Assembly (NCBI GenBank): GCA_023105745.1
Contig: JALGQZ010000004.1
Span: 35,721,937 to 35,785,936, forward strand
Length of the DNA stretch: 64,000 nt
From: Austropuccinia psidii
Lineage: Eukaryota > Basidiomycota > Pucciniomycetes > Pucciniales > Sphaerophragmiaceae
Reading direction: 5' to 3'
Positions 22,318-35,323 of this stretch are shown in pieces. The position numbers and the translations under genes were made by a program. Within the stretch, counting starts at the first letter, position 1, and each line of letters opens with the position of its first letter. A model generated the notes under the pieces. The model did no database searches. It had not been told where the DNA came from and saw only the letters and a list, made by a program, of their open reading frames with translations.

Positions 22318-23870
22318 TTGTCTGTCATATTTGAAAATTTTCAACATGACACCTCCTTTCTTAGAGATCTTGTATTTGCAAGAAACAACCAGAACACTGG
22401 AAAAGAAGAAACGGATGGGGGAGAATACAGCCAATTACTTGATCAAATGACTAGAAAAGGACTTACAATCAGGGAGCTCCTTCCCAAAGTCCCATTCAAG
22501 ATCAAATTAAACCCAGAAGTTCAACCAGGGAATTGGTCATATGAAGAGCAATTAATGCAGATTCCAAAAGACCTGAAAGACCTTTTTACATGGAGTATGG
22601 ACAATAAAACTTTCAGAAGGGAAGAATCATGGGCAGGATAGGAAGAAAAACTCAGAGGATCTACCTCAAGAAAATGAATTGGCTGGGTTTCATGGAAGAA
22701 ATGAAAGGTTGGAATCCCAAAACCAATTTTAGGCTGTTAAAAAAAGAAACAAGAATAAGAGATCGTCAGGCAGTCATACAGGCCATAGAGAATTATTGAA
22801 ATATGAAGAGCATAGTCAGAAACAGGGACCCCAAGGCAAGGAGGAGGAAATTCCATCTTCCCCAGAACAGTCCAGCAGTTGCAGGCCTTACAAACCAAAG
22901 TCCAGTCCATCCAGGTCTCTGCAGAAATCCCTCCTCAAGAGGGGAAGAAGACAAGGGCACCAAGGGAGAAACAAGACTTCTTTCAACAAGAGGAAGAAAT
23001 AAGAAGACCCGTTTGGGAATAAACTTGTGGACCTGTTCAAGAGGTGCACAAAAGAAAAATAAAGTTGTACCTAAAAATATCATTACTAGCTCACAATCAA
23101 TTGATCCAGAGCTTATGACTGAGTAAAAAATCCCCACTTATGACTTTAAAATAAATAAAACTTTGAATGATAAGTTTCCATAGGAAAAATTAGCCTCATT
23201 CATGAAGTGGACGTATGAGAGTTCACATGAATTGACGACATAAATTAATGCATTCAAAGAAGGGAATTCTTTCCAAGAAACATTCATTAAAGACTTAAAA
23301 CTGACATTTAGCCAGATTATGGACAGAATCTGAAAAGCCCAATAGACAGTTGAACTCAATGCTAGAGGAACAACAGACTATGAAGATTGACTCAAGAAAT
23401 TTCCAATAGGAACAGGAAAATTTTGGAAAAGAGCTTGATTACCTCTAAGATAAAGAGGAACACGTGGAAAATACCTTCCCTCCAAAAAACCAAATAAATG
23501 AACCCATCATCAACAACCCTCAAAAAGTAAATTTAGAAGAATAAGATACCCAAGAGCCTGAATACCAGGATCCAAATTTAATATTTGGATCAATTTACGA
23601 AGATGGTGAAAGCCTTAGTCACACAGAGAAACAAGCATTCAAAAAATCATCAGAAGTGGTAAATTGGCCAAAATTCACAGGGGTTGGAGAATGTGATCAT
23701 ATGGAGCTCATTGATGATATTGATGGACCTTTTGTTGATTTTACAAAGATACTGGGTTACTTGACCACCACAACACTCAACACAGCATTCAGAGGCCATG
23801 CAAACATATGGTACACTGAGATGAAAGAGATACATGACATAAAAAGTTGCCATGATGGAGAAACCAAATA
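22318..23870 (+). pseudogene. A2 gag, heavily decayed
   Basis: An ORF at 22318-22641 and overlapping ones at 22796-23126 hold lysine- and glutamate-rich gag-like text. Around 22665-22760 one frame reads a GWNP block like that of the overlapping ORF of A1. From 23650 the capsid-like block VNWPKFTGVGECDHMELIDDIDG matches A1 [21 protein letters not shown]. Stops are frequent. After WYTEMKEI (about 23820) the element jumps to RT sequence. Confidence 0.7.
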
Positions 23871-24042
23871 ATGCAAAAGCAAAGCAATGGCACTTGGATT
23901 CGGAAGAAGATAATTCATTTTGAAAGTGACAGGTACTCCAAAGAGGAATGTCTATATTAATGGTTTCTTAAACAAAGAAAAAGAATAAAATCTATTGATC
24001 CTCACATGACAACAGAAATGATGAACCATAATCTTCTGATAA

Positions 24043-24949
24043 AGTTTGCAAATTAATAAAAAGGACTTACTGCAGGAGAGGCTTCCATTAGAATGGAGGA
24101 AAACTAAATCTATCAAGCTCTTAGAAATTGTATTCCATATGGGAATATATAAATATACCAGGATTACATTTGATATCAAAAATGAACCAGCCCACTTTCA
24201 AAAGATGATGGACACCATATATCAAGATGAAATAATTAAAGGGTGGATGGTAGTGTACATTGATGGCATAATTGTATACTCAGAAACATAAGAGGACTAT
24301 GTGGGACAAATTGATGGAATATTGAACAACTGCCTGCCAATAAATATGTATATTTCTCTCAAGAAATTCAATTATTTCTCACAAGAACTTTTACAATTAT
24401 GGCACAAAGTCTCAGGCTGAATATTAGCCAAAGACCAGAATAAAGTATCTACAGTACCTGAGAACATAAAAGAAGTGAAATCTTTTCTAGGCTTTTCTAG
24501 TTATGACAAAAGCCACCTCAAAAGCTTTGCACATATAGCTTGTAGCCTGTAGAAGGTATTCTCAAAGGATTTCATCTTTGAAATTACAAAGGAAAGGAGG
24601 GATGAATTTGAAAAACTCAAATATGAAATAACACATGCACCTGTCCTAAGGTTGCCTGAATTTGAACTACCATTCAAGCTATAAGCTTATGCAGCATGTA
24701 GTAAAGGACTAAGAGCTTCACTCCACCAGAGATAACCAGTAGATGGTATACCCAAAGAAGGAATAACATGTTACATATATAGAAAGCTGAAAGACTAAGA
24801 AGCAAGATCTTGAGCTGCCCAAAGAAAGTGTCTATGTCTAGTATGGGCACTAGAGAAGCTTCAATACTACCTAAAAAGATAAGTTCTTGCGGTCTCCACT
24901 TATTTCACAGCCTCAAAGGAATCTTTGAATATGAAAACAACTAACAGTC
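24043..24949 (+). pseudogene. A2 reverse transcriptase and RNase H, internally deleted
   Basis: The text KLLEIVFHMGIYKYTRITFDIKNEPAHFQKMMDTIYQDEIIKGWMVVYIDGIIVYSE is A-type RT. The catalytic YIDD has become YIDG. Continuing in frame with stops: EVKSFLGFSSY, RNase H-like [23 protein letters not shown] and NMKTTNS. Relative to A1, sequence equivalent to about 46300-47990 (nucleocapsid, protease, RT fingers) is missing between 23820 and 24110. Confidence 0.82.
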
Positions 24950-25680
24950 TGTCACAGCCACAATCAGGGAAAAATGGTATGCAGTCCTATCTTGACTCAT
25001 ACCAATCAGACTAGCAAATAAGAAGCACAAATCCCCATTCAGATTAAGAAAATTACATAAAGAGGAGATACATTATGGAATAAACAATACAGCCTTGTCT
25101 TATTCATACAGGCTGTGCTCACTCAATACATTCTGCACTACTCAATCCTGGCATGTATGAGAGCCAACTCCCAAAAAACTCATGTAAAGACTGTGGGAAT
25201 AAATACAGGGCCTGTATTATACAAAATAAAATAAATCAATAATTCCTTTCCAGAAAACACACTCTTTGGATCAGGGCTGGTGCATTCTCACAAATAACAG
25301 CCCCCCTTTCTCCCCCTGGGGACTTTCCCCTTCTTAAATTATGTATTTGATTTATTATTTAATAAATATATTCTTATTTTGGAATATTTTACTTTTTGGT
25401 ATTAACTTACTCTTTGCATTTCCTCATCTATTCAGTAGAGTGGTGGTAGTCATATCCTTATTAACTGCTCCCTTTCTTTCTGGCAGGTTGAAAAAGTGGG
25501 CTTGGACTTGTTTGTGGTTGAATATTTGATTTTTTTCTTTTCACATATCTATTTTATTAGTAATCCCAAGCTTTATTACACTCTTGAATTTACTGTTTCT
25601 TATCCCACTTGAGGCCTCCATAAGTGGGTCCCAGTCTACTGAGTACCAGGTCCTCTTCACTTAGAAGAGCCCCTCTGGAA
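24950..25680 (+). repeat. 5' LTR of B1 (731 bp)
   Basis: It starts TGTCACAGCCACAATCAGGG. The end is mutated to CCTCTGGAA where relatives have CCTGTGACA, and is placed by the following conserved TTATATTAATTAGCTCAT. A damaged hairpin (TGGGGA, loop, TCCCC) lies at 25317-25330. Confidence 0.88.
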
Positions 25681-26381
25681 TTATATTAATTAGCTCATTA
25701 TTTCTTCTTTATTTATTCATTCCTTTTCATTTAATAATTCACCCATACATCAATGATGACAGTTTTATAATTTTTTATGATTTCCTGAGTCTCTCATCAA
25801 TTTTCATCTAATTCATTTTATTCATATAAAAATTGAATACTTTCTTATTCCTTATAAAGTGCTGACAATTTTATTTCATTCTTCATTCTCAAAGAATTCT
25901 AAATTTTCTTTTTCTTTATGAACTCAGGTGTTAATCAGAATTTAATTGATTGGTAAACTTGTGATTGTGATTTTATCAGGACAATTGAATGTCATCCTGG
26001 AGCTTTGATTTGATTTGAGTTTTCAAGATAGCTGATTGATCCCCTGAATTGATTTTATTTACTGATTTGATTTCAGCCCATGAAGATATTGAACTTATTC
26101 CTGAAGAGATTGATTGACCCATTGAATACCTCAATACTTTGATTGTGAATTGACTTGATATTTGATTCAATCTTTTTATTGACTGGAATTTATTTTACAC
26201 TCTTCAAGAAGTTTGATTAATTGATAAGATTTTTACTTTGTCATTTCCATTCCTAAATGAGTGTTCTGATTCATTTCACCTCAAGACAGCAGATTGATTC
26301 CTCAAGCTTCATCAAGATTCTATTGTTTTTTGATTTGTTCAAGCCTCAATTTTTTTAATTGAAGTACCATCAATATAAATA
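25681..26381 (+). other. B1 leader, no gene seen
   Basis: It begins with TTATATTAATTAGCTCAT, conserved in B3 and C directly after the LTR. No TGG-type tRNA primer site is seen. The rest is rich in TTGATT repeats, like the B3 and C leaders. Confidence 0.6.
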
Positions 26382-27686
26382 ATTCCTATTCAGCATAGCC
26401 CCTCAGCCAATAATAAAATATCTCAAACAAGTCAAGCTGTTCTCACTCCTACTTCAAGTGCTCCTCTTGACCACATACCATCAGCTCATCAACTTAGTGA
26501 ACATTTGGACAGAGGACCACAAATGGAAGGAGAGGAACCCTCCATTCAAGAAGATCAAAATAATTCTCTGGCTTTTTGGGTGGCTACCTTGTCATTTATC
26601 AAGGCTGTAGAAGTAGATTGTGGGAAGCTAAAGATTAAAAGGAAGAGTCTGGGAAGACTTAAGTGGAGGCTGCCCCTGAATCTCCTGAGGGCCCAAATGT
26701 AGACCTTTCTAACATCCCTCTTGTATCTAAAGCTGAATGGTATTCCCTCAAGATGATGGAGAAAATGATTCAATTGATGGGACAGCTCACCCCAGCAATT
26801 TCTCCTAGGGAAAATTACAGTGCCCCAGAATTCAAGACTCAATCCATGCAGGCACCTTATTTGTTTGATGGTACTCACGCTCATAAACTTACAGGATTAA
26901 TTCAATCCTTCCATGTGGTTTTCCATAATTATCTTATTATCTTCTTCTCTGACAGGAAAAAAGTTCTTTATCCAACTTCTTTTCTTATTCGTAGAGCTGG
27001 GAACTGGATTAAACCCTTACCTCTCAAATATCCCCAATTAAGACACTTATTACCTCCCTAATAACTAGCAATTTTTTGAAATACAGATGTTCACTCTGTT
27101 TGGTGACCCCATTGAGATCAGCAAAGCTGAAGAAGAGTCGGAAAATTTGAGGATGAAGAAAAGTGGGCCTGTCTACTTGTGCATTACTTATTTCAGAAGT
27201 TGAACTTGAAGAATTGGGGATTGAGTAGAAAAGGCTTCAATTAATGTGTATAGAAGAGGGTTGGAATAAAGGCTGTTGGACCAATTGGCTTCTCACCCTG
27301 AAAATGTTGATAGCCTTCCAGAACTCATGGACATTTCTCTGGAGTTAAAGGACAGGTACTGTGAAAGCAGAAGGAAAAGGGTGTTAATAAAGAAAAAGAA
27401 GCCTCCTGTAACTGGATACAATTCATTCAGGCCCCCTCAATATTAATCTTCCATGAAGCCTTGCCATAAGAAAAATAAGAAGGGGAGGCAATCTCAAGTT
27501 TCTAAGGATAAGCCTCATGATGCTCTCCTTAATAAGGAAAACAATGGATTGGTTTTGAAAAGGAGAGGAGGATTAGGGAAGGCTTATGTACTTATTGTGG
27601 GAGAAAGCACCAAGTTCAAATTTTTTCAAGAGGCCTCAAAATAGGCATGGGTGATCAAGAGGCTTCCATAGAAAGAAGGGACAAGC
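26382..27686 (+). pseudogene. B1 gag, start codon lost
   Basis: The translation PIQHSPSANNKISQTSQAVLTPT aligns with the gag starts of B3 and C, but the initiator is ATT (26382-26384) rather than ATG. Downstream the block at 26663-27061 has SFLIRRAGNWIKPL, the capsid domain, and about 27090 FTLFGDP. The knuckle (about 27590-27640) reads in broken frames as TYCGRKHQV..FFKRP-like text. Several frameshifts are present. Confidence 0.82.
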
Positions 27687-28745
27687 AACAGTAGGAATCA
27701 TGATGTGGTAAATGGTTCTCACCCATTCACTTTAATAGAAAAACTGTGCACTTTGAATACCAGTTTCAAGAAATCTTGAGAATTTCTTATCTTCCCTCCT
27801 GTCTCTAGTACATTTTATTGTATTCACATGGATTCTGGTGCTAAACATTTCTTTATTACAAAGAATTTTGTTGTCAAGTACTCATTGACTATGTCAGATC
27901 TATCTGAAAAGATTCCTCTCTTCATTTTGGATTCAAATGAATGCTCTTCATTTTTCATCACCCATTATACCAAAAGAGCTTTTGACATGCATTCACTCCC
28001 AAGCTTTGAATTCAATTTTTATCATGGACTTCATCAAAGAAGAAGCCCCCATATAGGGAAACAATCTCCTTTACCATTTCAATCCCATTATTTATTGTAA
28101 AAGTAAATTTTCCACCTATTATTCTAATAAGAAAGATTCTAGTGGTATTATTCCTTCTACTAGGAATAAATTTTCACTTCTTTGAACAGCGTTTCTCTGG
28201 TGGTGAACTTAAGCCTGAGTGGGAATCATTATGTGTTCAATTATTCTCACTTATTTCCTTCAAGAGAAAAGTTGTGCACCCTGAATACTAGTCTCAATAA
28301 ATCTTCAAAATTTCTTACTTTCTCTTCTGTCTCTGGTATTTTTTATAGTATTCTCATTGATTCTGGTTCTAAAAATTATTCATTGCAAACAGTTTTGTTC
28401 TAAATTACTCATTTCCCATGCCATGGCTCCCTGAAAATCTTCCTCTTTCAATTTTGGATTCAAATTAATCCACTTCCTTGTTCATAACCCATTATACCAA
28501 GTGGTTTGTTGACATGCATTCTTTCGCAACCTTCAATGGAGCTTTCTTATCATAGATTTCCCCAAGGGAGAAGATCTCATATTGGGCTATGATTTCCTTT
28601 ACCATTTCAATCCCATTATTGATCACAAATATTGATTTTTCATCTATTATTCTAATCATAAACATTCTAGTGGTATTATTTCTTCTACTATCAATGACTT
28701 TGAAGCTTCTGTAAACAGTTCTTCTCTGGTTGGTGAGCTTAAGCC
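27687..28745 (+). repeat. Tandem duplication of the B1 protease region (two units of ~530 bp)
   Basis: Unit 1 (27687-28215) and unit 2 (28216-28745) both run from a GTGGGAATCAT-like start, through the CACTTTGAATAC-type stretch, a retropepsin site (HMDSGAKHF in unit 1, LIDSGSKN in unit 2), a HYTK-type stretch and end ...CTTAAGCC. The units are clearly alike but diverged at many positions, so the event is old or joined two different B copies. Neither frame is intact. Confidence 0.78.
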
Positions 28746-28859
28746 ACTTTCCCTCCTTTCTTCTGTTCATATCCCACCCACCATTCCCTCTAAGTAATTA
28801 CTTTAATCACAAGATGAAGTCCTCAAAAATATAAATAAATTTGGAGAAGATGTTTCTAT

Positions 28860-30471
28860 ACCTTCACTTCATCTCATTAAAGGGGATATGTACCTTCCCC
28901 TTTATCCTTTCATTGATACCTGGAAGAGCATTGGGATGAGGAGTAAGAGCCATAATAAATTGAAGCTGTGTTGAAGATAGTCCCTCCTTCAGATTACTGT
29001 TATAAGAATTTATTCTTCAATTTCAAAGAAGATAAATATCTACCACATTGCACCTGTTATCATAATATTGAGTTTTAAGGGTCTCTACCTCCAGTTCATG
29101 TTATCTACCCATTTTCAAATCAAGAGACAGAAACAATATGGGCCAAAATTTCAGAGAATTTAGAGAGAGGTTTTATCAGGCCAAGCTCCTCTTTAGCAAG
29201 AGAACCCGTCCCTTTTGTTAAGAAAATTATGGAGGCCTTTTCTGATGTATTGACTACTGCAAGCTTAATGCTGATAGTGCAAAGAAAGGGTATACTGTTC
29301 CTCCAGTTAATCATCTTCTCAATGTCTTTAATGGATATAATATCTGCTCTGAGAGAGACTTGTGTGGTGTCTATAATTCCCTGAGACTTAAAGAGGGCAA
29401 TGCACATTTAACTTCCTTTAGAGCCAAATATGGGATATATGATTATTTAGTTATTCCATTTGGCCTGAACAATGCTCCTGTTTAATTTCAAAAAAATTTT
29501 TATAATATTTTTGCAGATTGCCTGGATGTTTGTTTGGTAGTTTATCTAGATAATATTATGGTTATCTCAAGTTCTGAGGATGAACATGTCAAACATGTTG
29601 CCTTTGTCCTCAAAATACTCAGGGACAATAGGTTTTTGCTAAAGCCACTAAGTATTTATTAAATTCATCCAGGGTGAAATACCTTGGTTATTTTGTTTCA
29701 AGTAATGGACTCAGGATAGATTCTTTAAGATTTCAATAGATCCTTAATTAGCTTCAGCCCAAAAGCATCAAGGCCCTTAAAGCCTTTGTTGTCTTTGAAA
29801 ACATTTATCTTTGTTTCATTAAAAATTACTCAAAAGAAATAACTTCTCTAAATTCCCTTCTAGGAAAAGATTCCCCCTTTATCTTAAATGAGAAAGCTAT
29901 TATTAAATTTCAATTACTCACAGAAGCTTTCAGAACTTCTCCTACCTTTTCCCATTTCAACTGTTGTCTACCAGCAATTTTAGAGGCTGATGCTCCCAAA
30001 TTTACCTTGAGTGCTTTACTGAGTCAGGTTAAATACTCAGAAAAGCATCTCATTGCATTTTATAGTTGCAGGCTTCTCTTGGCTTAACTCAACTCTAAAA
30101 TTTGGGAAAAGGAACTTTTTGGAATAGTTTGGGCTCTCAAAAATTGGGAAGTTTTTCTTCTTTCTCTTTCCGATCCTTTAAAACTTTTGACAGACCAATC
30201 TTCCCTCCAGTATCTAATGCTTTCTATAGTTCTAAATTTCCTTAGACCCCATTGGGCTGAATTTCTCTCTGAATTCCACTTCTCTATTACTTACTTCCCA
30301 GGTGGGCTGTCCACTTTCCCATATTTTTTCTCACATCAGGAAAGCGTCTACCTAGAAAGGGGGATGGACTTCATCAGCAAGAATTCTCAAAGTTTTAATC
30401 AGTCCTTGAACAAGAGGAAGCTCAAGAATCACAATTCTTCTCAATCAAGATTTAAATTTTCTCAGATATAG
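28860..30471 (+). pseudogene. B1 reverse transcriptase and RNase H
   Basis: The translation shows DYLVIPFGLNNAP, VVYLDNIMVISSSEDEHVKHVAFVL and LEADAPKFTLSALLSQV. The RT active site YLDD has become YLDN near 29543, which should abolish polymerisation. RNase H text continues to ITYFPGG and ERGMDFISKNS (30187-30471). Stops and frameshifts occur throughout. Confidence 0.82.
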
Positions 30472-30599
30472 TGGATCAAATTCAGAAAGAAGTACGGCAA
30501 GATAAAGACTATAAAAAAACTCAAAGACCTATCAAGAGGTGAATAAGTTACAGTTTCTTCTCTTGAATCTCAAGCCAGTTTTTTATTATTAAAAGATAG

Positions 30600-31892
30600 A
30601 GTAGATATTTCAAGAAATCATGAATTTCAATTGGAAATACTTCAAAATAGTCAAGACTCACTGTTGGCTGGCCATCCTGGCCAGGAGAAGACCCTCAAGC
30701 TCATCAAGAGGGTTTTTGATTGGGTTGGCATGAATTAAATCATCAAGAACTTGGTGTCCTCATGTCAGAAAGGTTCAAGAAACATGAAAATTCACCATAA
30801 GAAGTGTGTATTACTCAAGCCTCTTCAAATTCCATCTGGTCCTTGAAAGTCCTTTTCAATGGACTTTATCACTGAATTTCCTCTATCCCCGACCTTTGAG
30901 CCAATTTCAGTAGTTGTGGATAGATATTCAAAAATCATAATATTCATTCCAGCTTATTCAACAATTACCACCTTGAACCTAGCTCGAATCCTTATCAGCT
31001 ATGTCTTTTGCAAGCATTGAATCCCAGTTGGTATTTTTAGTGATAGAGGTTCTTTATTTTCTTCAGGATGTAAAGAGATATTTCAACTTCCTTTCACCCT
31101 GAAACAGATGGACACACAGGAAGGTTAAATAATATTCTAAAAAATGTATCTTTGGATTTATGTCAATTACAGCCAAGATGACTGATAAACCTGGCTCCCT
31201 CCGGCTGATTTTGCCTGAAATAATGCATAACATCAGTTAAAAAACAATCACCTTTCTTCACCATTTATAGAAGAAATAAAAGATTTGACTCAATACATAT
31301 TTCTCAAGACACACCTTTTGTAAAGGTATAAACAAAACTCAAATCAGTACATAAAGCTGTCAAAGAAGAATTAGATTTGGCAATAAAGCATTTTACAAAG
31401 TATGCAGATAGAAATAGGACAACTCCACCTTATTTCCAAGATGGGGACAAAGTATAGATAGATTCAGAGAACAATAATACCACAAGAACCACCAAGAAGC
31501 TATAAGAAAGATGTTTGGGACCTTTTGAAGTTCTGAAGAATATTCAAAGCCGTGCATATCACCTTTAATTTACCTTACAGCAGAAGGAAGTTCACCCTGT
31601 TTTCCATGCATTCTCATTGGATCCAATAAAGGAATAAACTATCCCACACCCAAATCAATTTCCACCACCACCCGTTTTAGTGGAGGAGCAAGAGGAATGG
31701 GAAGTGGCATAGGTTCTGGACTCAAAACTCAAGAGTTAAACTATGGTATCTTGTAGAGTGGAAAGGATTCAATGAACATCCAAAAAGAACTACTTGGGAG
31801 ACATCCTTCAACATTGCCAACTCACCAGACCTTGTCAAAGAATTCAATTCTTTTTATTCTGAAAGGCGTGGCCAAAATACCTTGAGAGTTTG
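30600..31892 (+). pseudogene. B1 integrase and chromodomain
   Basis: SLLAGHPGQEKTLKLIKR and VSSCQKGSRN come from the zinc region, whose second cysteine is G. SMDFITEFPL and SDRGSLF keep the first two catalytic aspartates. The third block reads GHTGRLNNI where relatives have TERVN, so the glutamate is glycine. About 31440-31560 holds the GPY/F-like region and 31680-31890 the frame-broken chromodomain. Confidence 0.8.
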
Positions 31893-33702
31893 ATCTTATG
31901 GTCCTTGGTGGGGATTGGACTTTACAGAAGTAGGTTCCTCTCCTTGAATGCACCTTTAAGGGGTTTTTTTGCTCAAATTTGTTTTAAGAATCACCTTTCT
32001 CACTTTGTGAGAACTTGTTAATTCTTTGGACAGATGCAGAAGCCCCTACAACATGAATACCCTCAGATTTGGACCTTCAAGCAGGATATGTCCAAAGTTC
32101 TTCTTTTCTTTATTGAGCTTTTCATCTTATGGCAATAATAATTTGTCAAGAAACTCCTTACATCAAGTTATCATATGGGAAGGGTTTCTTTCTTATATGG
32201 TTCTTTCTGGGAAGTGGAAGTTATGAAAGTAAGTTACATCTCCTGGTATGCATCTCTGAGGGTCTCCAATCCTTGTAAAACAACACCATGGCCATCCTGT
32301 GAGGAATAAATGCTTGGTTTCATCTTTTAAGGAAATTTATGGCTAAAATAAAGAAACTCACATCAAGAAGGACACCTCTCAGAGGTTTCTTTTACTTTTT
32401 TTTCTTTACTTTTTTTTCTCTTAATTCTTTTATTTTCTTTCTTTCTTTGTACTTGTATAATTTTTGTCTTATTTTATTCTTTCATCAAAGCAGAAAAATC
32501 TCCTCCCATATTATGTATTAGGTGGTTCCAATTCATTCTTGACTTAAAAAGAAAAGAAATAAGGGAAACAAAAACAACAAGCTTAAAAAGAAGATGCATT
32601 CTTTCCAAAAGTCATCAAAAGTCCCATAAAGTTCACTTAAAACCCATTCAAAACAGGGAAACCCTATCCAGGAATCAAGTATCCCAAGGAATTCCTATGA
32701 CATCAGATTATCTCTGGGATTGGCTCAAAAGACTCCAAACCTCACTCTCATTATGCACCTGGAAGGACCCATACATGAACAAAATCCAATCCTCTTCCAA
32801 TGCTCCTCAAATGTTCCTCAAATACTTACTTGAGCCCATCAAGATTCAGGGATTTTAGCCATCAACTCCCCCAATTGACCCTCAAAAGGCCACTACTGAT
32901 CTCCTTGAGAATTCTTTGAAGGGGCCTACATATAGCCCTTCACAGTCCTCAACACCCCTCTAGACCATAGTCAATATTGGTCCAGGGGGCCAAAACCCTT
33001 TCAGGACACCCACAGGCCGCAGACTGTAAATACAGCCTATGGACTGTAATACAGGCGGCAGGCCATAAAATCAGGTATGGGGGCCATTGGGCCCAATTTT
33101 TTCATTTTGCCCCCACCAGATACAAAATCAAGGACATCAGCCAAGAAGAGTGGGGTTAGTATGCCATTTTGGTCAGGGATTAGGGTAGTTTTTTATATTG
33201 ATCAAGAGGTCATGCCAACAGAAATCAAGGAAGGTTATGGCCAATTCTTGTTATGACAAAAGAAGGAGCCCAAGCTTTATAAGGCCACCCTTCCAAGGAT
33301 TTATCAAAGAGTCAAAGAGGTCAGTTACTGCAGCAGAACGACCTTCAAATATTGATGCATGTATACATTACAAACTATTTTTAAATCCTTTTTGATGGTG
33401 ATAATCATTTTGCAATATTTTACAAGATATTTTTAAATGTTTATTTTATTATTCTGTTGACCTTTATGTTTGTTGAAAATTAAGCTAAGGCAAGTGGAAG
33501 ATTAACATTCAAGGACACTTGAAGAATACAATCAAGATTGGAAACAATTAATCAGTGGCAAATTTATCCATGGGCATGAAGAGAGGATTTCCAGTTCAGG
33601 GTAGAGGATTAAGCTTTATAATATGTTGAGGGAATGTGAAATTTTCAGAAAAAGGCTTTCTATTAAAGGTTCAGGATCCCACCAGTTTCAAGAGGGGGAT
33701 AC
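31893..33702 (+). other. B1 3' noncoding region with paired modules and possible H relic
   Basis: Modules at about 31899-31970 and 32190-32290 match those of the other B/C copies. After a CTCCCATATTATGTATT-like word (32503-32520) the minus strand at 32597-32665 can be read as FEWVLSELYGTFDDFW, resembling the H1 C-terminus. The rest (32667-33680) shows no gene, with direct words such as CTGTAAATACAG. A purine tract CAAGAGGGGGATAC precedes the LTR and fits a polypurine tract. Confidence 0.5.
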
Positions 33703-34467
33703 TGTCACAGCCACAATCAGGGGGAAATGGTATGCAGTCCTATCTTTACTAATACCAACCAGATTAAAAAATCAGTAATACCAATCATCATACAGCTTCA
33801 GGAACATTTTTGTAGATCTCAGTAAAGTTTAGAATCCCCAATAAAGTCTGGAATCCACAATAAAGCCTTTGATTACTTATACAGGCTGTGCTCACTCAGT
33901 ACAGCCTTGGATTCATCAATCTGTGACTTTCTGAGCACCAATTCCAACCACACCTTCTGTACAGACCCTGAGCATCAATAAAGGGCCTGTATTATCCAAA
34001 ATAAATTAAATAAATGATTAGTTTCAAGAAAATTTATTATTTGGATCAGGGATAGTGAATTCTCACATATACCTGCCACTCTTTCTCCCCCTGGGGACTT
34101 TTCCCCAGTCAAATAATATATTTTATTCATTATTGAATAAATACTTTTACTGTTATTTTCAAATATTTCATCTATTGGTATTAAGTTAGTCTTTGTATTT
34201 CCTCACCTTTTAAGTAGACAGGTGGTTGCAATATCCTTATTAACCACTCTCTTTCATTCTGAAAGGCTGAAATGGTGGACTTGTACTTGTTTGTGTTTGG
34301 CTCTTTTATTTATTACTTTTATTCTTTCATTTTTGCTTCATTATATATATATATATTATTAATAACCCCAATTATTATTACACTCTTGAGTGTACTCTTT
34401 CTTATCCCACTTGAGCCCTCCATAAGTGAGTGCCATGCCCTCTTCACTTAGAAGAGCCCTTGTGACA
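33703..34467 (+). repeat. 3' LTR of B1 (765 bp)
   Basis: It starts TGTCACAGCCACAATCAGGG and ends CCCTTGTGACA. The hairpin CTGGGG...CCCCAG lies at 34091-34108. It is longer than the 5' LTR by 34 bp and clearly diverged from it, so B1 is old. Confidence 0.9.
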
Positions 34468-35323
34468 GTCATATGATGAGGTGACAGATAGCTATGCAAA
34501 ATTATAGATGGAATATGATTCTTAGCTACAATTATCTTAAGATTCATACAAATTCAGATGGCCTCAGGAGATGACCACTTAATAATGATCAAGAAAACCC
34601 AGAATACAATCCAGATAATGGGACAAAAAATACCAATACAATACATGGAAATATACAGAAAGAGAAATTTCAAACTGTCAAATTAGGCATTATACAATGA
34701 GCCAACAAATTCAGCCTAAAGATTTGAAGAGGAAAAAAGATTGACCCATATTTTTAATTAGCCCTTAAAATATTAACACAGAACTCTTTAAAGTGATGCA
34801 GTCATTGTAAAGAAAATGCAAGCAGTGTAGCATATTGACACAATTTTTACAGAAAGATTACAGGAGCCCATAAATAGAAGGCCGACTGGAAGAATTATGG
34901 CTAAAGAACCTTAAGGAAAACAAACCTTTCTTTATAGATTTAATACTGTATCATAGGGAAAAACACAAAATTGCCCTGTTAATAGTAGACAGATAAAACA
35001 TTTCGCTAATACTGAAAGAAATGCATGAGTACAGATATACAGGACACATGAGTGGAGACAGAACTAAAGAAAGAATATTTAGTACAGCCTTGTGGGAAAC
35101 ATGGGAGAAAGATTTTAGTGAATACATTATCACTTGCATCAGATTACAAAAAGGAAACAAAAGCCATGGGAAATGTTATGAACTACTGCAGAAAATAGAG
35201 GAACCCAGGAACCCATGGTACATCACAAATATGCACTGGGCAGAAGAACTTGTTCTAGGGGGAAAAGACAGTTGTAATTCCTGTCTAGTAGCTGTCAAAA
35301 AGTATAGCAAGAGTGTCAGATTC
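34468..35323 (+). pseudogene. A2 RNase H end and integrase, after B1
   Basis: The frame resumes HMMR, then IHTNSDGL (RNase H C-terminal). The zinc region MHEYRYTGHMSGDRTKE with ITCIRLQKG follows, and the core start reads NPWYITNMHWAEE, where A1 has the catalytic MDW, so the first aspartate is histidine. Stops are frequent before 35021. B3 interrupts at VKKYSKSVRF. Confidence 0.8.

Larger units (their letters stand above)
24950..34467 (+). mobile_element. Ty3/gypsy retrotransposon B1, full length but decayed (9.5 kb)
   Basis: Two LTRs flank gag, protease (duplicated), RT, RNase H, integrase, chromodomain and a long 3' noncoding region. It is inserted in A2 RNase H. The left flank ends CAGTC and the right flank starts GTCAT; with two bases lost at the right border this fits a CAGTC duplication. 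Coding parts carry many stops and damaged catalytic residues. Confidence 0.9.
19646..35323 (+). mobile_element. Ty3/gypsy retrotransposon A2, oldest, split by B1
   Basis: Host parts are 19646-24949 and 34468-35323. Across the B1 insertion the RNase H end NMKTTNSHMMR reads through if B1 is removed. The element is then cut at 35324 by B3, so its integrase C-terminus and 3' LTR are not seen contiguously. The proteins are clearly related to A1 but far more diverged, with a ~1.4-kb internal deletion. The LTR is type D rather than type A. Confidence 0.85.
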
